Both the position numbers and the translations under genes were made by a program. From Sinomicrobium weinanense (GTDB lineage Bacteria > Bacteroidota > Bacteroidia > Flavobacteriales > Flavobacteriaceae), in contig NZ_JAHKRR010000001.1 of NCBI RefSeq assembly GCF_018863395.1, positions 372,001 through 436,000 of the forward strand: a stretch of DNA of 64,000 nucleotides. Reading direction: 5' to 3'. The notes beneath the pieces are model-generated. The model was not told the origin of the DNA. It saw only the letters and a program-made list of their open reading frames with translations, and searched no databases. The first letter of the stretch is position 1. Each line of letters opens with the position of its first letter. Positions 24,000-32,468 of this stretch are shown piece after piece.

Positions 24000-24746
24000 A
24001 TGAAATACTTCGTATTCCTGCTGGCCGGCTTTTTATTAGGGGCATGCGGACAGACCAAGCCCGGTAAAAACAGACCCGGGGACTATACTTCGGAAACCCT
24101 GGTGATCCGTGAAATTTCCGATCATGCCTACGTCCATACCTCATTTATGAATGTCGAGGGTTTCGGGAAGGTGTCCTGTAACGGGGCCATATTTTTTGAC
24201 AAGGACGAAGCTGTTGTTCTTGATACTCCCGGAAGCATTCTGGCTTCCGATGAATTGATCAGGTGGATTTCGGACTCTCTGAATTGCAGGATCAAGGCCG
24301 TGGTCCCCACACATTTCCATGACGATTGCCTGGCAGGGCTCGACGCATTCCATCAAAAAAAGATCCCTTCCTATGCCGGTAATGCCACAATAGCATTGGC
24401 CAGGGCCAAAGGAGTTGCTGTTCCTCAGCACGGTTTTGATCGTTTGCAGGAGCTAAAGGTTGGTGACAGGGATATTTACCTGGAATACATGGGAGAAGGG
24501 CATACCCGCGATAATATTGTGGGATATTTTCCCGGCGAAGAAATTGTGTTCGGAGGCTGCCTGGTCAAGGCTTCCGGTGCCGGAGAAGGAAACCTGGAAG
24601 ATGCGAATACTTCGGCCTGGCCCGGAACAATAAAAAAACTGCAGGAAAAACATCCGGATATAAAAATAGTAATCCCGGGACACGGAGATCCCGGAGGAGG
24701 TGAACTGCTGGATTATACCATAGTGCTGTTCGGGAAGAAAAAATAA
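24000..24746 (+). CDS. Subclass B1 metallo-beta-lactamase, lipoprotein
   Basis: A 248-residue MBL-fold protein with the full zinc ligand set of subclass B1: His105-x-His107-x-Asp109 (THFHDDC), His168 (GEGHTRDN), Cys187 (FGGCLVK) and His228 (PGHGD). Lys190 (three after the Cys) and Asn198 (GEGNLEDAN) stand where B1 enzymes bind the substrate carboxylate and the lactam carbonyl. The signal peptide ends in a lipobox (LLGAC, Cys16), so it is predicted to be lipid-anchored, as NDM-1 is. Known B1 enzymes hydrolyse penicillins, cephalosporins and carbapenems; activity here is inference. It follows mtaB by 38 nt with no mobile element nearby, so it looks like a resident gene. Confidence 0.85.
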   Translation: MKYFVFLLAGFLLGACGQTKPGKNRPGDYTSETLVIREISDHAYVHTSFMNVEGFGKVSCNGAIFFDKDEAVVLDTPGSILASDELIRWISDSLNCRIKAVVPTHFHDDCLAGLDAFHQKKIPSYAGNATIALARAKGVAVPQHGFDRLQELKVGDRDIYLEYMGEGHTRDNIVGYFPGEEIVFGGCLVKASGAGEGNLEDANTSAWPGTIKKLQEKHPDIKIVIPGHGDPGGGELLDYTIVLFGKKK

Positions 24747-24813
24747 ACAACTGTTCTTCGGCTTCGATCAGGCACCGCGGAACCAGACCCCGGGTAGCCG
24801 GGTGTAGTCAGGG

Positions 24814-25104
24814 CTAGATACGTATACCTACCGGCAACAGGTCTTTGTATTCCTTGTGCTTTCGCAAAAACCTGGCGATTTCCGGGCTTGTGGGTACTAC
24901 GCGAAGATTGCGCTTTTCTACGATATGGAGTACGGACTCTATAAAATCGTCCTTAAAGTGATCCTCGAAGTTCTCGGGCATGACCAACTTGGTCAGAAAG
25001 ATCTTTTTCTCTTGGGAAGAGTACTCAATTTTGGCCAGTTTACCGTCTATTCGCAGTTCAAACTGGCGCAAAAAGTCATTGTCTTTAACAGCTACTTCAC
25101 TCAT
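24814..25104 (-). CDS. Small GNAT-like N-acetyltransferase domain protein
   Basis: A 96-residue protein; ATG at 25104 removes an ill-fitting upstream extension and gives SEVAVKDNDFLRQFELRIDG. The order ELRIDGKLAKIEYSSQEKKI, LTKLVMPENFEDHFKDDFIE, VLHIVEKRNLRVVPTSPEIA, FLRKHKEYKDLLP follows the short GCN5-like family (COG2388), with the pantetheine-binding stretch in the middle and the 'Y/H-K-E-Y' end. Cytosolic. Substrate unknown. It converges on the beta-lactamase gene. The 345-nt gap upstream (25105-25449) shows no gene, only a possible -7 box TAAATTTG at 25293-25300. Confidence 0.75.
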   Translation of the reverse strand: MSEVAVKDNDFLRQFELRIDGKLAKIEYSSQEKKIFLTKLVMPENFEDHFKDDFIESVLHIVEKRNLRVVPTSPEIARFLRKHKEYKDLLPVGIRI

Positions 25105-25449
25105 CTTTTTGTTTTTATTTACTGGGCTTACATCATTTTTGCTATCCGGAAAGTGGGGAACGACGCGGAATATAGCCATAAGACAGGGCCCCGGTCGGGT
25201 TGTGTATACGATGTACACCACTTGTTTTTCATCTTAAATCTTTCCTTGTGTAAGAATTGCAGGAGAAATGTTTCTTTTTCACGGGTAAACCCTAAATTTG
25301 TAGAGAATGCCGTACAAGTTCAGGATCTTACACCTTGCTGTTTTCTGAAAACCGTTTAAAAACGGCAGGAAACCATAGCATTTATAATTTGCGCGTACAA
25401 AGATACAAAAAATAACTAAGAGTCTATTATACAATCACATAACAAATTG

Positions 25450-26112
25450 ATGAACACGCCTAAAATTTCTGTTTATTTTATGCCTGGCATGGCGGCCAGC
25501 CCGCTTATTTTCGAGCATATCCGGTTGCCCGAAGATCGTTTCGAAATGCATTTCCTGGAGTGGGTGCCGGCGCATAAGAACGAAACCCTGAAGGAATATG
25601 CCGGGCGGATGTGCGAAAAAATTGATCGCCCCGCCCCGGTACTCGTAGGGGTATCTTTCGGCGGGATACTGGTACAGGAAATGGCAGCATATATTCGGCC
25701 CGCAAAGGTGATCATTATTTCGAGTGTGAAGTGTAAAAAAGAATTGCCTGCAAAAATGTTGTTTGCCCGGTATACAGGAATGCACAAACTACTCCCCACA
25801 GGCCTGGTGAACAATGTGGAACTCCTTGCCAAATATGCCTTTGGAGAAGCCGTGGTCAAAAGACTGGAGCTCTATAAAAGATACCTCACGGTTCCCGACA
25901 GGGAGTATATGGACTGGGCCATTAATGCCGTAGTGCGGTGGGACCAGGAGGAGGCCATCCCGGGAATTGTCCACATTCACGGGGAAAAGGACCCTGTTTT
26001 CCCTATTGCGAGAATAAAAAACTGTATCCGCATAAAACAAGGGACACATATTATGATCATTAACCGCTATAAATGGTTTAACGAGCACCTTCCTTCGCTT
26101 ATTGAAAGTTAG
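25450..26112 (+). CDS. Alpha/beta hydrolase
   Basis: A 220-residue serine hydrolase of the alpha/beta fold with a complete triad: nucleophile Ser69 (LVGVSFGGILVQEM), Asp181 (IHGEKDPVFP) and His200 (KQGTHIMIINR). The oxyanion side is FMPGMAASPLIFE near the N-terminus. ATG at 25450 is preferred over a TTG one codon upstream. No signal peptide, so cytosolic. It could be an esterase, lipase or thioesterase; the substrate cannot be told. Followed by a word-repeat region. Confidence 0.85.
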   Translation: MNTPKISVYFMPGMAASPLIFEHIRLPEDRFEMHFLEWVPAHKNETLKEYAGRMCEKIDRPAPVLVGVSFGGILVQEMAAYIRPAKVIIISSVKCKKELPAKMLFARYTGMHKLLPTGLVNNVELLAKYAFGEAVVKRLELYKRYLTVPDREYMDWAINAVVRWDQEEAIPGIVHIHGEKDPVFPIARIKNCIRIKQGTHIMIINRYKWFNEHLPSLIES

Positions 26113-26202
26113 GAGTTTGGTGGTCGGTATTCAGTGATCGGTATTCGGTAATTGATGTGTGTTATTTATTGTAATTTATGGAGATTTGTAGAAATTTATA
26201 TT

Positions 26203-26252
26203 ATCAATCTCCATCAATCTCCATCAATCTCCATCAATCTCCATCAACTTCC
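26203..26252. repeat. ATCAATCTCC tandem decamer and associated words
   Basis: Four perfect 10-bp copies (26203-26242) and one degenerate copy (26243-26252) of ATCAATCTCC. Flanking sequence has related words on the other strand sense (tggagatttg at about 26178) and ggtattcagtgatcggtattcggtaa at about 26125, so the whole 26113-26270 gap is word-repeat DNA. The CAATCTCC word is shared with the arms at 22377-22477. No gene is seen here. Confidence 0.88.
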
Positions 26253-26384
26253 GGCAACCGACCATTCTCCGTTTCATAAGATGGAATTTTTTACCTTTAC
26301 CACATGTTTTTGCCATGTGCAGGTGGTAAGATCATATGATTTTAGGAAAATTAACGTTAAAGATTAGAAATAAAGAAGAGAGTT

Positions 26385-27344
26385 ATGGAATGGATGAAAA
26401 AGGGGCTCATGGCCATAGGAGTTATTGCACTGGCAGGTTTTTTTCTGAATTCGGTGCAGGGAGTGGGACAGGATACCGAAAATGCGGGAAGTGGCCCGGA
26501 AACAACAAATAACAAGGCGGTTAATGATTATAACATATATGCGATCGATTTCCTTGAAAAACTGGACTTTGCCGGCGAATCTGTTCCGTTGGACGAGCCG
26601 GATATCAGGGAACGAATGGACCGGGAGCTCCTGGTCAATACTTACTGGCAGTCCAATGGTTTGTTGCTGATAAAACGGGCGCACAAGTATTTTCCGGTCA
26701 TAGAGCCTATCCTGGCCAAACACGGGGTGCCTGACGATTTTAAGTACCTCGCCGTGATAGAGAGCGGCCTGCAAAACGTGGTATCACCTGCCCGGGCAAC
26801 AGGGTTCTGGCAGATCATGAGCTCCACGGGAAAAGAATACGGATTGGAAGTCAATCAGAATGTGGACGAACGCTATCACCTGGAAAAATCTACCGAAGTA
26901 GCCTGTGAATACCTCAAAAAGGCCAAGGCGCGATTCGGAAGCTGGACGATGGCCGCTGCTGCCTACAATGCCGGCCAGGCGGGAATGGCCAGGCAGCAGA
27001 CCAGGCAAAAGGAAAAAGATTACTACGATATTCTGCTGGGAGAAGAGACAGGAAGATATATTTTCCGCATACTTGCAGTGAAGGAGATCCTGTCCGATCC
27101 GTATAAATACGGTTTTAATATCGAGAAAAAACATATGTATACCATGGTGCCGACCAAAAAGATAAAGGTCGACTATGAGATCGATGACCTGACAGATTTT
27201 GCCAGGGAACACGGTATTAACTACAAAATACTGAAAATCCACAATCCCTGGCTCCGGGAAACCAAACTAAACAACAAATCGAGGAAGAAATATTTTATCG
27301 AGATCCCTGAAAAAGGATATTATGAAGTACGAAGTGTTAAATAA
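26385..27344 (+). CDS. Lytic transglycosylase (SLT domain), MltD-like
   Basis: A 319-residue peptidoglycan lytic transglycosylase. A signal or anchor helix at about 5-22 (KGLMAIGVIALAGFFLN) exports it. The SLT domain spans about 105-245: catalytic Glu126 in AVIESGLQN, then SPARATGFWQIMSSTGKEYG, and AAAAYNAGQAGM, the family's three blocks. It cleaves glycan between MurNAc and GlcNAc with a 1,6-anhydro product. The C-terminal 60 residues (DFAREHGINYKILKIHNPWL) resemble the MltD tail where LysM would be, but no clear LysM is present. The last six residues are encoded inside a repeat hairpin. Confidence 0.9.
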   Translation: MEWMKKGLMAIGVIALAGFFLNSVQGVGQDTENAGSGPETTNNKAVNDYNIYAIDFLEKLDFAGESVPLDEPDIRERMDRELLVNTYWQSNGLLLIKRAHKYFPVIEPILAKHGVPDDFKYLAVIESGLQNVVSPARATGFWQIMSSTGKEYGLEVNQNVDERYHLEKSTEVACEYLKKAKARFGSWTMAAAAYNAGQAGMARQQTRQKEKDYYDILLGEETGRYIFRILAVKEILSDPYKYGFNIEKKHMYTMVPTKKIKVDYEIDDLTDFAREHGINYKILKIHNPWLRETKLNNKSRKKYFIEIPEKGYYEVRSVK

Positions 27345-27362
27345 CTTCGAGCCTCGTACTTC
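27324..27362. repeat. GAAGTACGAAGT inverted repeat overlapping a stop codon
   Basis: GAAGTACGA (27324-27332) pairs with TCGTACTTC (27354-27362), and inside it CGAAGT/ACTTCG can pair as a second stem. The left arm is the end of the lytic transglycosylase gene (stop at 27342-27344), so its last residues are read from the repeat. The convergent TPR gene ends at 27371. Same word family as 4392-4469 and 47012-47051. Confidence 0.85.
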
Positions 27363-27370
27363 TAACTTTG

Positions 27371-27886
27371 CTATATTTTTTTCATCTGTTGCTGCATCAT
27401 TTTTATCTGGTCGGCAAGCATGTTTTGCTTATCCAGTTTTTTGGCTTCATTGAGCAGGATGGTAGCTTCGCGTTTTCTGCGTTTTTGCATGGCTATTCCG
27501 GCCAGGCTAAGTTTGGCCATGGCTATGTCATAGCTCATGGAGAGTCCGAGTTTCAGCGCTTTTTTGAAGTATTTTTCGGCTTGCGTCAGGTTGGTCTGGG
27601 AGGCCATGATGCCATGAAGGTAATTGTAATATCCCTGTTGTTTCCGGATCAGCGCGGTTTCCGGGTTTTTGATCTTGCTCAGCCATTTTGCCGTACCCTT
27701 AAAATCCTGTTTGCGCATACGCAGAAAAGCGAGGAGTATCATTTCGTTCCGGAAATAGAGGAAAATGAACACCAGTGACAGTAGTATCAGGAAAATGCCG
27801 TTCCCGATATTTCCTTCGATGAACTGATAAACTGCATAGCCTATAATAAGCGCGGCGATAACTAATTTTAGGTTTTTATTGAACAT
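27371..27886 (-). CDS. TPR-containing membrane protein, function unknown
   Basis: A 171-residue protein. Two closely spaced hydrophobic helices (about 7-24 and 29-46) anchor it by the N-terminus. The remainder is alpha-helical with a TPR-like pair (YYNYLHGIMASQTNLTQAEK, YFKKALKLGLSMSYDIAMAK, LSLAGIAMQKRRKREATILL). The C-terminal helix is Gln/Met/Lys-rich (QIKMMQQQMKKI). Probably a scaffold at the inner membrane facing the cytosol. Not recognised further. Confidence 0.7.
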   Translation of the reverse strand: MFNKNLKLVIAALIIGYAVYQFIEGNIGNGIFLILLSLVFIFLYFRNEMILLAFLRMRKQDFKGTAKWLSKIKNPETALIRKQQGYYNYLHGIMASQTNLTQAEKYFKKALKLGLSMSYDIAMAKLSLAGIAMQKRRKREATILLNEAKKLDKQNMLADQIKMMQQQMKKI

Positions 27887-28001
27887 GTTGTGGTTTTTAA
27901 TGTTGAGTGCACCTGGGTGAACAAGAATGCAAAGTTAAAAAAAACTGACGGAGCACGTATCGTCCGGGGGAAAATTCCTTGGTTTAGCCGGTATTCAGTA
28001 T

Positions 28002-28236
28002 TCGGTATTCGGTGTTTGATGATCGGTGTGTGACTGGTAGGATCAATAGTTATTGTTCTATCAATCTTCGTTGGTATCTATGGGATTACCAATCTTCTGT
28101 GTGGTATATTAAACGTAGCGGGGCAAATCCTGTATCTTTACTGATGTATGGAATAAAAACTCTTTATTTCAATAATCCAGTTACAATCAATTTCAAATAA
28201 AAACCAACATATCGATCATCAAACACCGAATACCGA
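28002..28236. repeat. 24-bp perfect inverted repeats flanking 187 bp (MITE-like element)
   Basis: Left arm 28002-28025 and right arm 28213-28236 are exact reverse complements over 24 bp, built from the word TTCGGTATTCGG followed by tgtttgatgatc. The 187 bp between have no convincing gene. The left arm is preceded by one more degenerate word (gtattcag, 27991). Length, terminal inverted repeats and lack of coding content resemble a miniature inverted-repeat element, but no target-site duplication was confirmed. It occupies most of the 483-nt gap before rpmH. Confidence 0.8.
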
Positions 28237-28265
28237 CCACCGATTAAAATATTTTTTCAAATGGT

Positions 28266-28295
28266 TTGCCAAAGTAAAAACTCTTCGTATATTTG
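28266..28295 (+). promoter_or_regulatory. Promoter of rpmH
   Basis: TTG (28266-28268), a 19-nt spacer and TATATTTG (28288-28295) match the Bacteroidota consensus exactly, 75 nt before the rpmH start. Confidence 0.7.
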
Positions 28296-28369
28296 CGCCG
28301 CACTTTTGTGAAGGAATATCGTGCATATTGAATTAGGTATTTTTTAAAGAAGATTTAAGATATTAGACA

Positions 28370-28528
28370 ATGAAAAGAACATTCCAACCCTCAAAAAGAA
28401 AAAGAAGGAACAAGCACGGTTTTAGAGAGAAAATGGCCACTGCCAGCGGTAGAAAAGTGCTTGCCCGAAGAAGGGCAAAAGGAAGGAAGAAATTAACAGT
28501 ATCTTCTGAACCAAGGCATAAAAAATAA
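28370..28528 (+). CDS. rpmH: 50S ribosomal protein L34
   Basis: A 52-residue basic protein of the large ribosomal subunit. It begins [18 protein letters not shown], then [20 protein letters not shown], then [14 protein letters not shown]: the universal L34 sequence. ATG at 28370, stop TAA at 28526-28528. Strong promoter upstream and terminator downstream. The dnaA/rnpA neighbours usual in other phyla are absent; adjacency to carB is found in several Flavobacteriia. Confidence 0.97.
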   Translation: MKRTFQPSKRKRRNKHGFREKMATASGRKVLARRRAKGRKKLTVSSEPRHKK

Positions 28529-28551
28529 TGCTATTGAAATTCTATTCATAT

Positions 28552-28585
28552 AAAGGTGTTGCTTTTGAAAGTGACACCTTTTTTT
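28552..28585 (+). terminator. Terminator between rpmH and carB
   Basis: AAAGGTGT (28552-28559) pairs with ACACCTTT (28574-28581), followed by a T run to 28585. carB therefore probably has its own promoter in 28586-28632, where no TAnnTTTG box is apparent, or lives on read-through. Confidence 0.8.
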
Positions 28586-28632
28586 ATACCCGATCTGTAC
28601 ATAATTCATATAAATAACACAATACCAAAGAA

Positions 28633-31485
28633 ATGCCAAAAAGAAAAGATCTAAAATGCGTCCTGATCATCGGTTCGGGCCCTATCATTATAGGACAGGC
28701 ATGTGAGTTTGACTATTCCGGTTCGCAATCCCTGCGTTCACTCAGGGAAGATGGAGTGAAGACTATTTTGATAAATAGTAACCCGGCCACTATTATGACG
28801 GACCCTTCCATGGCAGATCACGTATACCTGAAACCCCTCACCACGAAATCCCTGGTGGAAATACTCCAAGCCCATCCCGATATCGATGCCGTGCTTCCTA
28901 CAATGGGAGGGCAGACGGCCTTGAACCTCTGTATCGAGGCCGATGAAAAAGGGATATGGAAAGATTTTGATGTAGAGATCATAGGAGTGGATATCGATGC
29001 CATCAACATCACGGAAGACCGGGAAAAATTCCGGGTACTGCTGGAAAAGATCGGTATTCCCGTAGCACCTTCCAAAACGGCTACCTCCTACCTGAAGGGG
29101 AAAGAGATCGCCCAGGAATTTGGTTTTCCATTGGTGATCCGGCCTTCTTTTACCCTGGGAGGTACAGGAGCATCTTTTGTACATAAAAAAGAAGATTTTG
29201 ATACCCTGCTTACCAGGGGGCTCGAGGCGTCACCTATTCATGAGGTACTTATAGACAAGGCCCTGCTGGGGTGGAAAGAATACGAGCTGGAGCTCCTCCG
29301 GGACAAGAACGACAACGTGGTGATCATATGTACCATTGAAAATATGGACCCCATGGGCGTGCACACCGGCGACTCTATTACCGTAGCCCCGGCCATGACA
29401 CTTTCTGACACCACCTTCCAGAGAATGCGGGATATGGCCATAAAGATGATGCGGAGCATAGGGGATTTTGCCGGCGGATGTAATGTACAGTTTGCTGTAA
29501 GCCCTGACGAAAAGGAAGATATTATCGGTATTGAAATAAACCCACGGGTGTCCCGTTCTTCGGCACTGGCTTCCAAGGCAACCGGATATCCTATTGCCAA
29601 GATCGCTACCAAACTGGCTCTTGGGTACACCCTGGATGAGCTGGACAACCAGATCACCAAGTCCACTTCGGCCCTGTTCGAACCTACCCTGGATTATGTG
29701 ATCGTAAAAATCCCGCGATGGAATTTCGACAAATTCGAAGGTTCTGACAGGACACTCGGGCTCCAGATGAAATCGGTAGGAGAGGTGATGGGTATTGGAC
29801 GCTCTTTCCAGGAAGCCCTGCACAAGGCCACGCAATCGCTGGAGATTAAGAGAAACGGACTGGGAGCTGACGGTAAAGGCTATAAAGACTATGACCTGAT
29901 CATCGAAAAACTGACGAATCCCAGCTGGGACCGGGTGTTTGTTATTTACGATGCCATACAGATAGGAATACCCCTGAGCAGGATACACGAGATCACCAAG
30001 ATCGATATGTGGTTCCTGAAGCAATACGAGGAACTGCACTACCTGGAGAAGGAAATATCTTCCTATTCCATAGAGTCCCTCCCCAAGGATCTGTTGTTGG
30101 AAGCCAAACAAAAAGGCTTTGCAGACCGGCAGATAGCCCATATGCTCGACTGCTGGGAAAGCGAAGTCTACAAAAAGCGGGATGAGCTTGGCGTGAAGCG
30201 TATCTATAAACTGGTAGACACCTGTGCCGCTGAGTTCAGGGCATTGACACCCTACTATTATTCCACTTTCGAAGACGAGATAGAAACGGCAGACGGACAA
30301 CGCTACCTGGATAACGAAAGCAAGACGAGCGACAAAAAGAAGATCGTGGTGCTAGGTTCCGGCCCCAACCGTATAGGACAGGGGATAGAGTTCGACTATT
30401 GCTGTGTACACGGCGTACTCGCTGCGGCCGAATGCGGATACGAAACCATAATGATCAATTGTAACCCCGAAACAGTGTCTACGGACTTCGATACGGCAGA
30501 CAAACTCTATTTTGAGCCTGTGTTTTGGGAACATATCTACGACATCATCCGTCATGAAAAGCCGGAAGGAGTTATCGTTCAGCTGGGCGGGCAAACCGCA
30601 TTGAAACTGGCAGAAAAACTGGATAAATACGGAATAAACATCATCGGAACCAGCTTCGAATCCCTCGACCTTGCCGAAGACCGCGGAAGTTTTTCAACAC
30701 TCCTCAAGGAGAACAATATTCCCTACCCGGAGTTTGGTGTGGCAGAAACGGCCGAAGAGGCCCTGAAGCTCTCCGATCACCTGAATTTCCCCATCCTGGT
30801 ACGGCCGTCATATGTATTGGGCGGACAGGGGATGAAGATCGTTATCAACAAGGAAGAACTGGAAGAACACGTGGTGGACCTGCTCCGCAAAATACCCAAC
30901 AACAAACTGTTGCTGGACCATTATCTCGACGGTGCCATCGAAGCCGAGGCCGATGCCATATGTGACGGAGAAAATGTCTACATCATCGGGATCATGGAGC
31001 ATATAGAGCCCTGTGGTATCCACTCCGGAGATTCCAATGCCACGCTGCCACCGTTCAACCTGGGTGAGTTCGTATTGCAGCAGATCAAGGACCACACCCA
31101 TAAGATAGCGCTTGCACTCAACACTGTAGGATTGATCAATATCCAGTTTGCGATAAAGGACGACATCGTATATATTATAGAAGCCAACCCGAGGGCTTCC
31201 AGAACGGTGCCGTTCATAGCGAAGGCTTACGGAGAACCGTATGTAAATTATGCTACCAAGGTTATGCTAAGGGAAAAGAAGGTCACCGATTTCCAATTCA
31301 AGCCCAAACTGGATGGTTATGCCATTAAACAACCGGTATTTTCCTTTAACAAATTCCCTAACGTAAACAAAAACCTGGGACCGGAAATGAAGAGTACCGG
31401 AGAAGGTATCCTGTTCATAGAGAGCCTGAAGGACGACCAGTTCTATGAACTCTATACGCGCAGGAAAATGTACCTGAGCAAATAA
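28633..31485 (+). CDS. carB: Carbamoyl-phosphate synthase large subunit
   Basis: A 950-residue synthetase making carbamoyl phosphate from bicarbonate, 2 ATP and ammonia passed from the small subunit, for arginine and pyrimidines. Two homologous ATP-grasp halves are seen: the first begins VLIIGSGPIIIGQACEFDYS with RPSFTLGGTGASFV; the second begins KIVVLGSGPNRIGQGIEFDY with RPSYVLGGQGMKIV. The protein stops at FIESLKDDQFYELYTRRKMY, about 120 residues short of the E. coli enzyme, so the C-terminal MGS-like domain that binds UMP and ornithine is missing. carA is not in the window. Confidence 0.96.
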   Translation: MPKRKDLKCVLIIGSGPIIIGQACEFDYSGSQSLRSLREDGVKTILINSNPATIMTDPSMADHVYLKPLTTKSLVEILQAHPDIDAVLPTMGGQTALNLCIEADEKGIWKDFDVEIIGVDIDAINITEDREKFRVLLEKIGIPVAPSKTATSYLKGKEIAQEFGFPLVIRPSFTLGGTGASFVHKKEDFDTLLTRGLEASPIHEVLIDKALLGWKEYELELLRDKNDNVVIICTIENMDPMGVHTGDSITVAPAMTLSDTTFQRMRDMAIKMMRSIGDFAGGCNVQFAVSPDEKEDIIGIEINPRVSRSSALASKATGYPIAKIATKLALGYTLDELDNQITKSTSALFEPTLDYVIVKIPRWNFDKFEGSDRTLGLQMKSVGEVMGIGRSFQEALHKATQSLEIKRNGLGADGKGYKDYDLIIEKLTNPSWDRVFVIYDAIQIGIPLSRIHEITKIDMWFLKQYEELHYLEKEISSYSIESLPKDLLLEAKQKGFADRQIAHMLDCWESEVYKKRDELGVKRIYKLVDTCAAEFRALTPYYYSTFEDEIETADGQRYLDNESKTSDKKKIVVLGSGPNRIGQGIEFDYCCVHGVLAAAECGYETIMINCNPETVSTDFDTADKLYFEPVFWEHIYDIIRHEKPEGVIVQLGGQTALKLAEKLDKYGINIIGTSFESLDLAEDRGSFSTLLKENNIPYPEFGVAETAEEALKLSDHLNFPILVRPSYVLGGQGMKIVINKEELEEHVVDLLRKIPNNKLLLDHYLDGAIEAEADAICDGENVYIIGIMEHIEPCGIHSGDSNATLPPFNLGEFVLQQIKDHTHKIALALNTVGLINIQFAIKDDIVYIIEANPRASRTVPFIAKAYGEPYVNYATKVMLREKKVTDFQFKPKLDGYAIKQPVFSFNKFPNVNKNLGPEMKSTGEGILFIESLKDDQFYELYTRRKMYLSK

Positions 31486-31502
31486 GTGAATTAAACTAAA
31501 TT

Positions 31503-31630
31503 AAAGAGACTGTATCAGAAATAAGCCCAACTGTGTCATTTCGAGCGTAGTCGAGAAATTCCGGAAAGCCCTAACCGGGGGCTCGATTACGCTCGGGGCG
31601 ACAGGTAAAGGCTGGTGATACAGTCTCTTT
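31503..31630. repeat. Long hairpin with nested 'GAGCGTAGTCGAGA' repeat, between convergent genes
   Basis: AAAGAGACTGTATCA (31503-31517) is exactly inverted at 31616-31630. Nested inside, gtcatttcgagcgtagtcga (from about 31532) pairs imperfectly with ctcgattacgctcggggcgac (about 31582-31602). The inner word is the dispersed 'cgagcg-agtcga' repeat common in Bacteroidota genomes. It separates carB from the convergent MBL-hydrolase gene; the TTT after the right arm could give termination. Confidence 0.88.
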
Positions 31631-31645
31631 CGATTTTGAAAAGAT

Positions 31646-32410
31646 CTATTTATACCAGTTCCTCAACCGTACTTCGATAGAACGGTCCCCGGCTTTGACC
31701 AGTTTTTTAAATTTCTTGATGTCGCTGACATCCGGGTTGCCCTGGTAATGATATGGGTAGACTACTTTAGGTTTAAAGTCCAGGACGGCATCGGCAGCCT
31801 GTTCCACGGTCATGGTATAGGGTAGGTTCATACATATAAAGGCGATGTCTATATCTTCCAGTGCACGCATTTCAGGGATGTCTTCGGTATCCCCGCTGAC
31901 GTAGATCCTCTTGTCGTCCAGCGTAATGACATAGCCGTTTCCTCTTCCTTTTACATGAAGGGGATCTTCATTTTGAGGGATGTTGTACATGGGGAGGGCT
32001 TTTACGGGTATTCCGGAGATGGTATCTTCTTCCCCGTTCCCAAGGACGGTCATCTTACTTTTATAGGTTTCGGGAAGCTGGTCGGCAACGGCCTGGGGTA
32101 CCACAAAGGTGGCATTGTCCGTATCCAGCCCGGAAAGCGTTTCCGGGTCCAGATGATCGCGGTGGATATCGGTGATAAAAATAAGGTCTGGGGCCTTTAT
32201 TTTCGAAAACCTCCAGGCCTCTCCGTGAGGGTCTACATAGAAGGTGATGTCTTTCCACTCTATGGCCAGGGTGCCATGATATACAGGATGTATAACAATG
32301 TTGTTTCCTTCTCCGGAAATTTCCGTATCCGGAGTGACCTGCGAATATCCGCAAACAGCAGTCAGGCAGGCGAGGATCATAATGCTTAAGGTGACGATTG
32401 GTTTTTTCAT
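31646..32410 (-). CDS. Exported MBL-fold metal-dependent hydrolase (UlaG-like)
   Basis: A 254-residue protein: signal peptide about 1-23 (VTLSIMILACLTAVCGYSQ), then the metallo-beta-lactamase fold of the L-ascorbate-6-phosphate lactonase (UlaG)-like group. The zinc motif reads DIHRDHLD, so the first His of HxHxDH is Asp; later ligands are YVSGDTED and YPYHYQG. It begins with the IVIHPVYHGTLAIEWKDITF strand pair typical of this group. The substrate is unknown. It converges on carB through a hairpin and lies 58 nt after hutG on the same strand. Confidence 0.82.
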   Translation of the reverse strand: MKKPIVTLSIMILACLTAVCGYSQVTPDTEISGEGNNIVIHPVYHGTLAIEWKDITFYVDPHGEAWRFSKIKAPDLIFITDIHRDHLDPETLSGLDTDNATFVVPQAVADQLPETYKSKMTVLGNGEEDTISGIPVKALPMYNIPQNEDPLHVKGRGNGYVITLDDKRIYVSGDTEDIPEMRALEDIDIAFICMNLPYTMTVEQAADAVLDFKPKVVYPYHYQGNPDVSDIKKFKKLVKAGDRSIEVRLRNWYK

Positions 32411-32468
32411 AACTTACAAAATTGTAAAAGAATAGCTTATAAAGTTATAAAAAGATTTTATCTCCGCT

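Noticed and set aside
24760-24813. Possible tRNA or structured RNA in the GC-rich gap after the beta-lactamase gene
   Set aside because: A short CCCCGGG/CCGGGT pairing is present, but no cloverleaf, T-loop or anticodon arm can be drawn.
26203-26252. The ATCAATCTCC array as a CRISPR
   Set aside because: Units are 10 bp with no spacers between, and there are no cas genes in the window.
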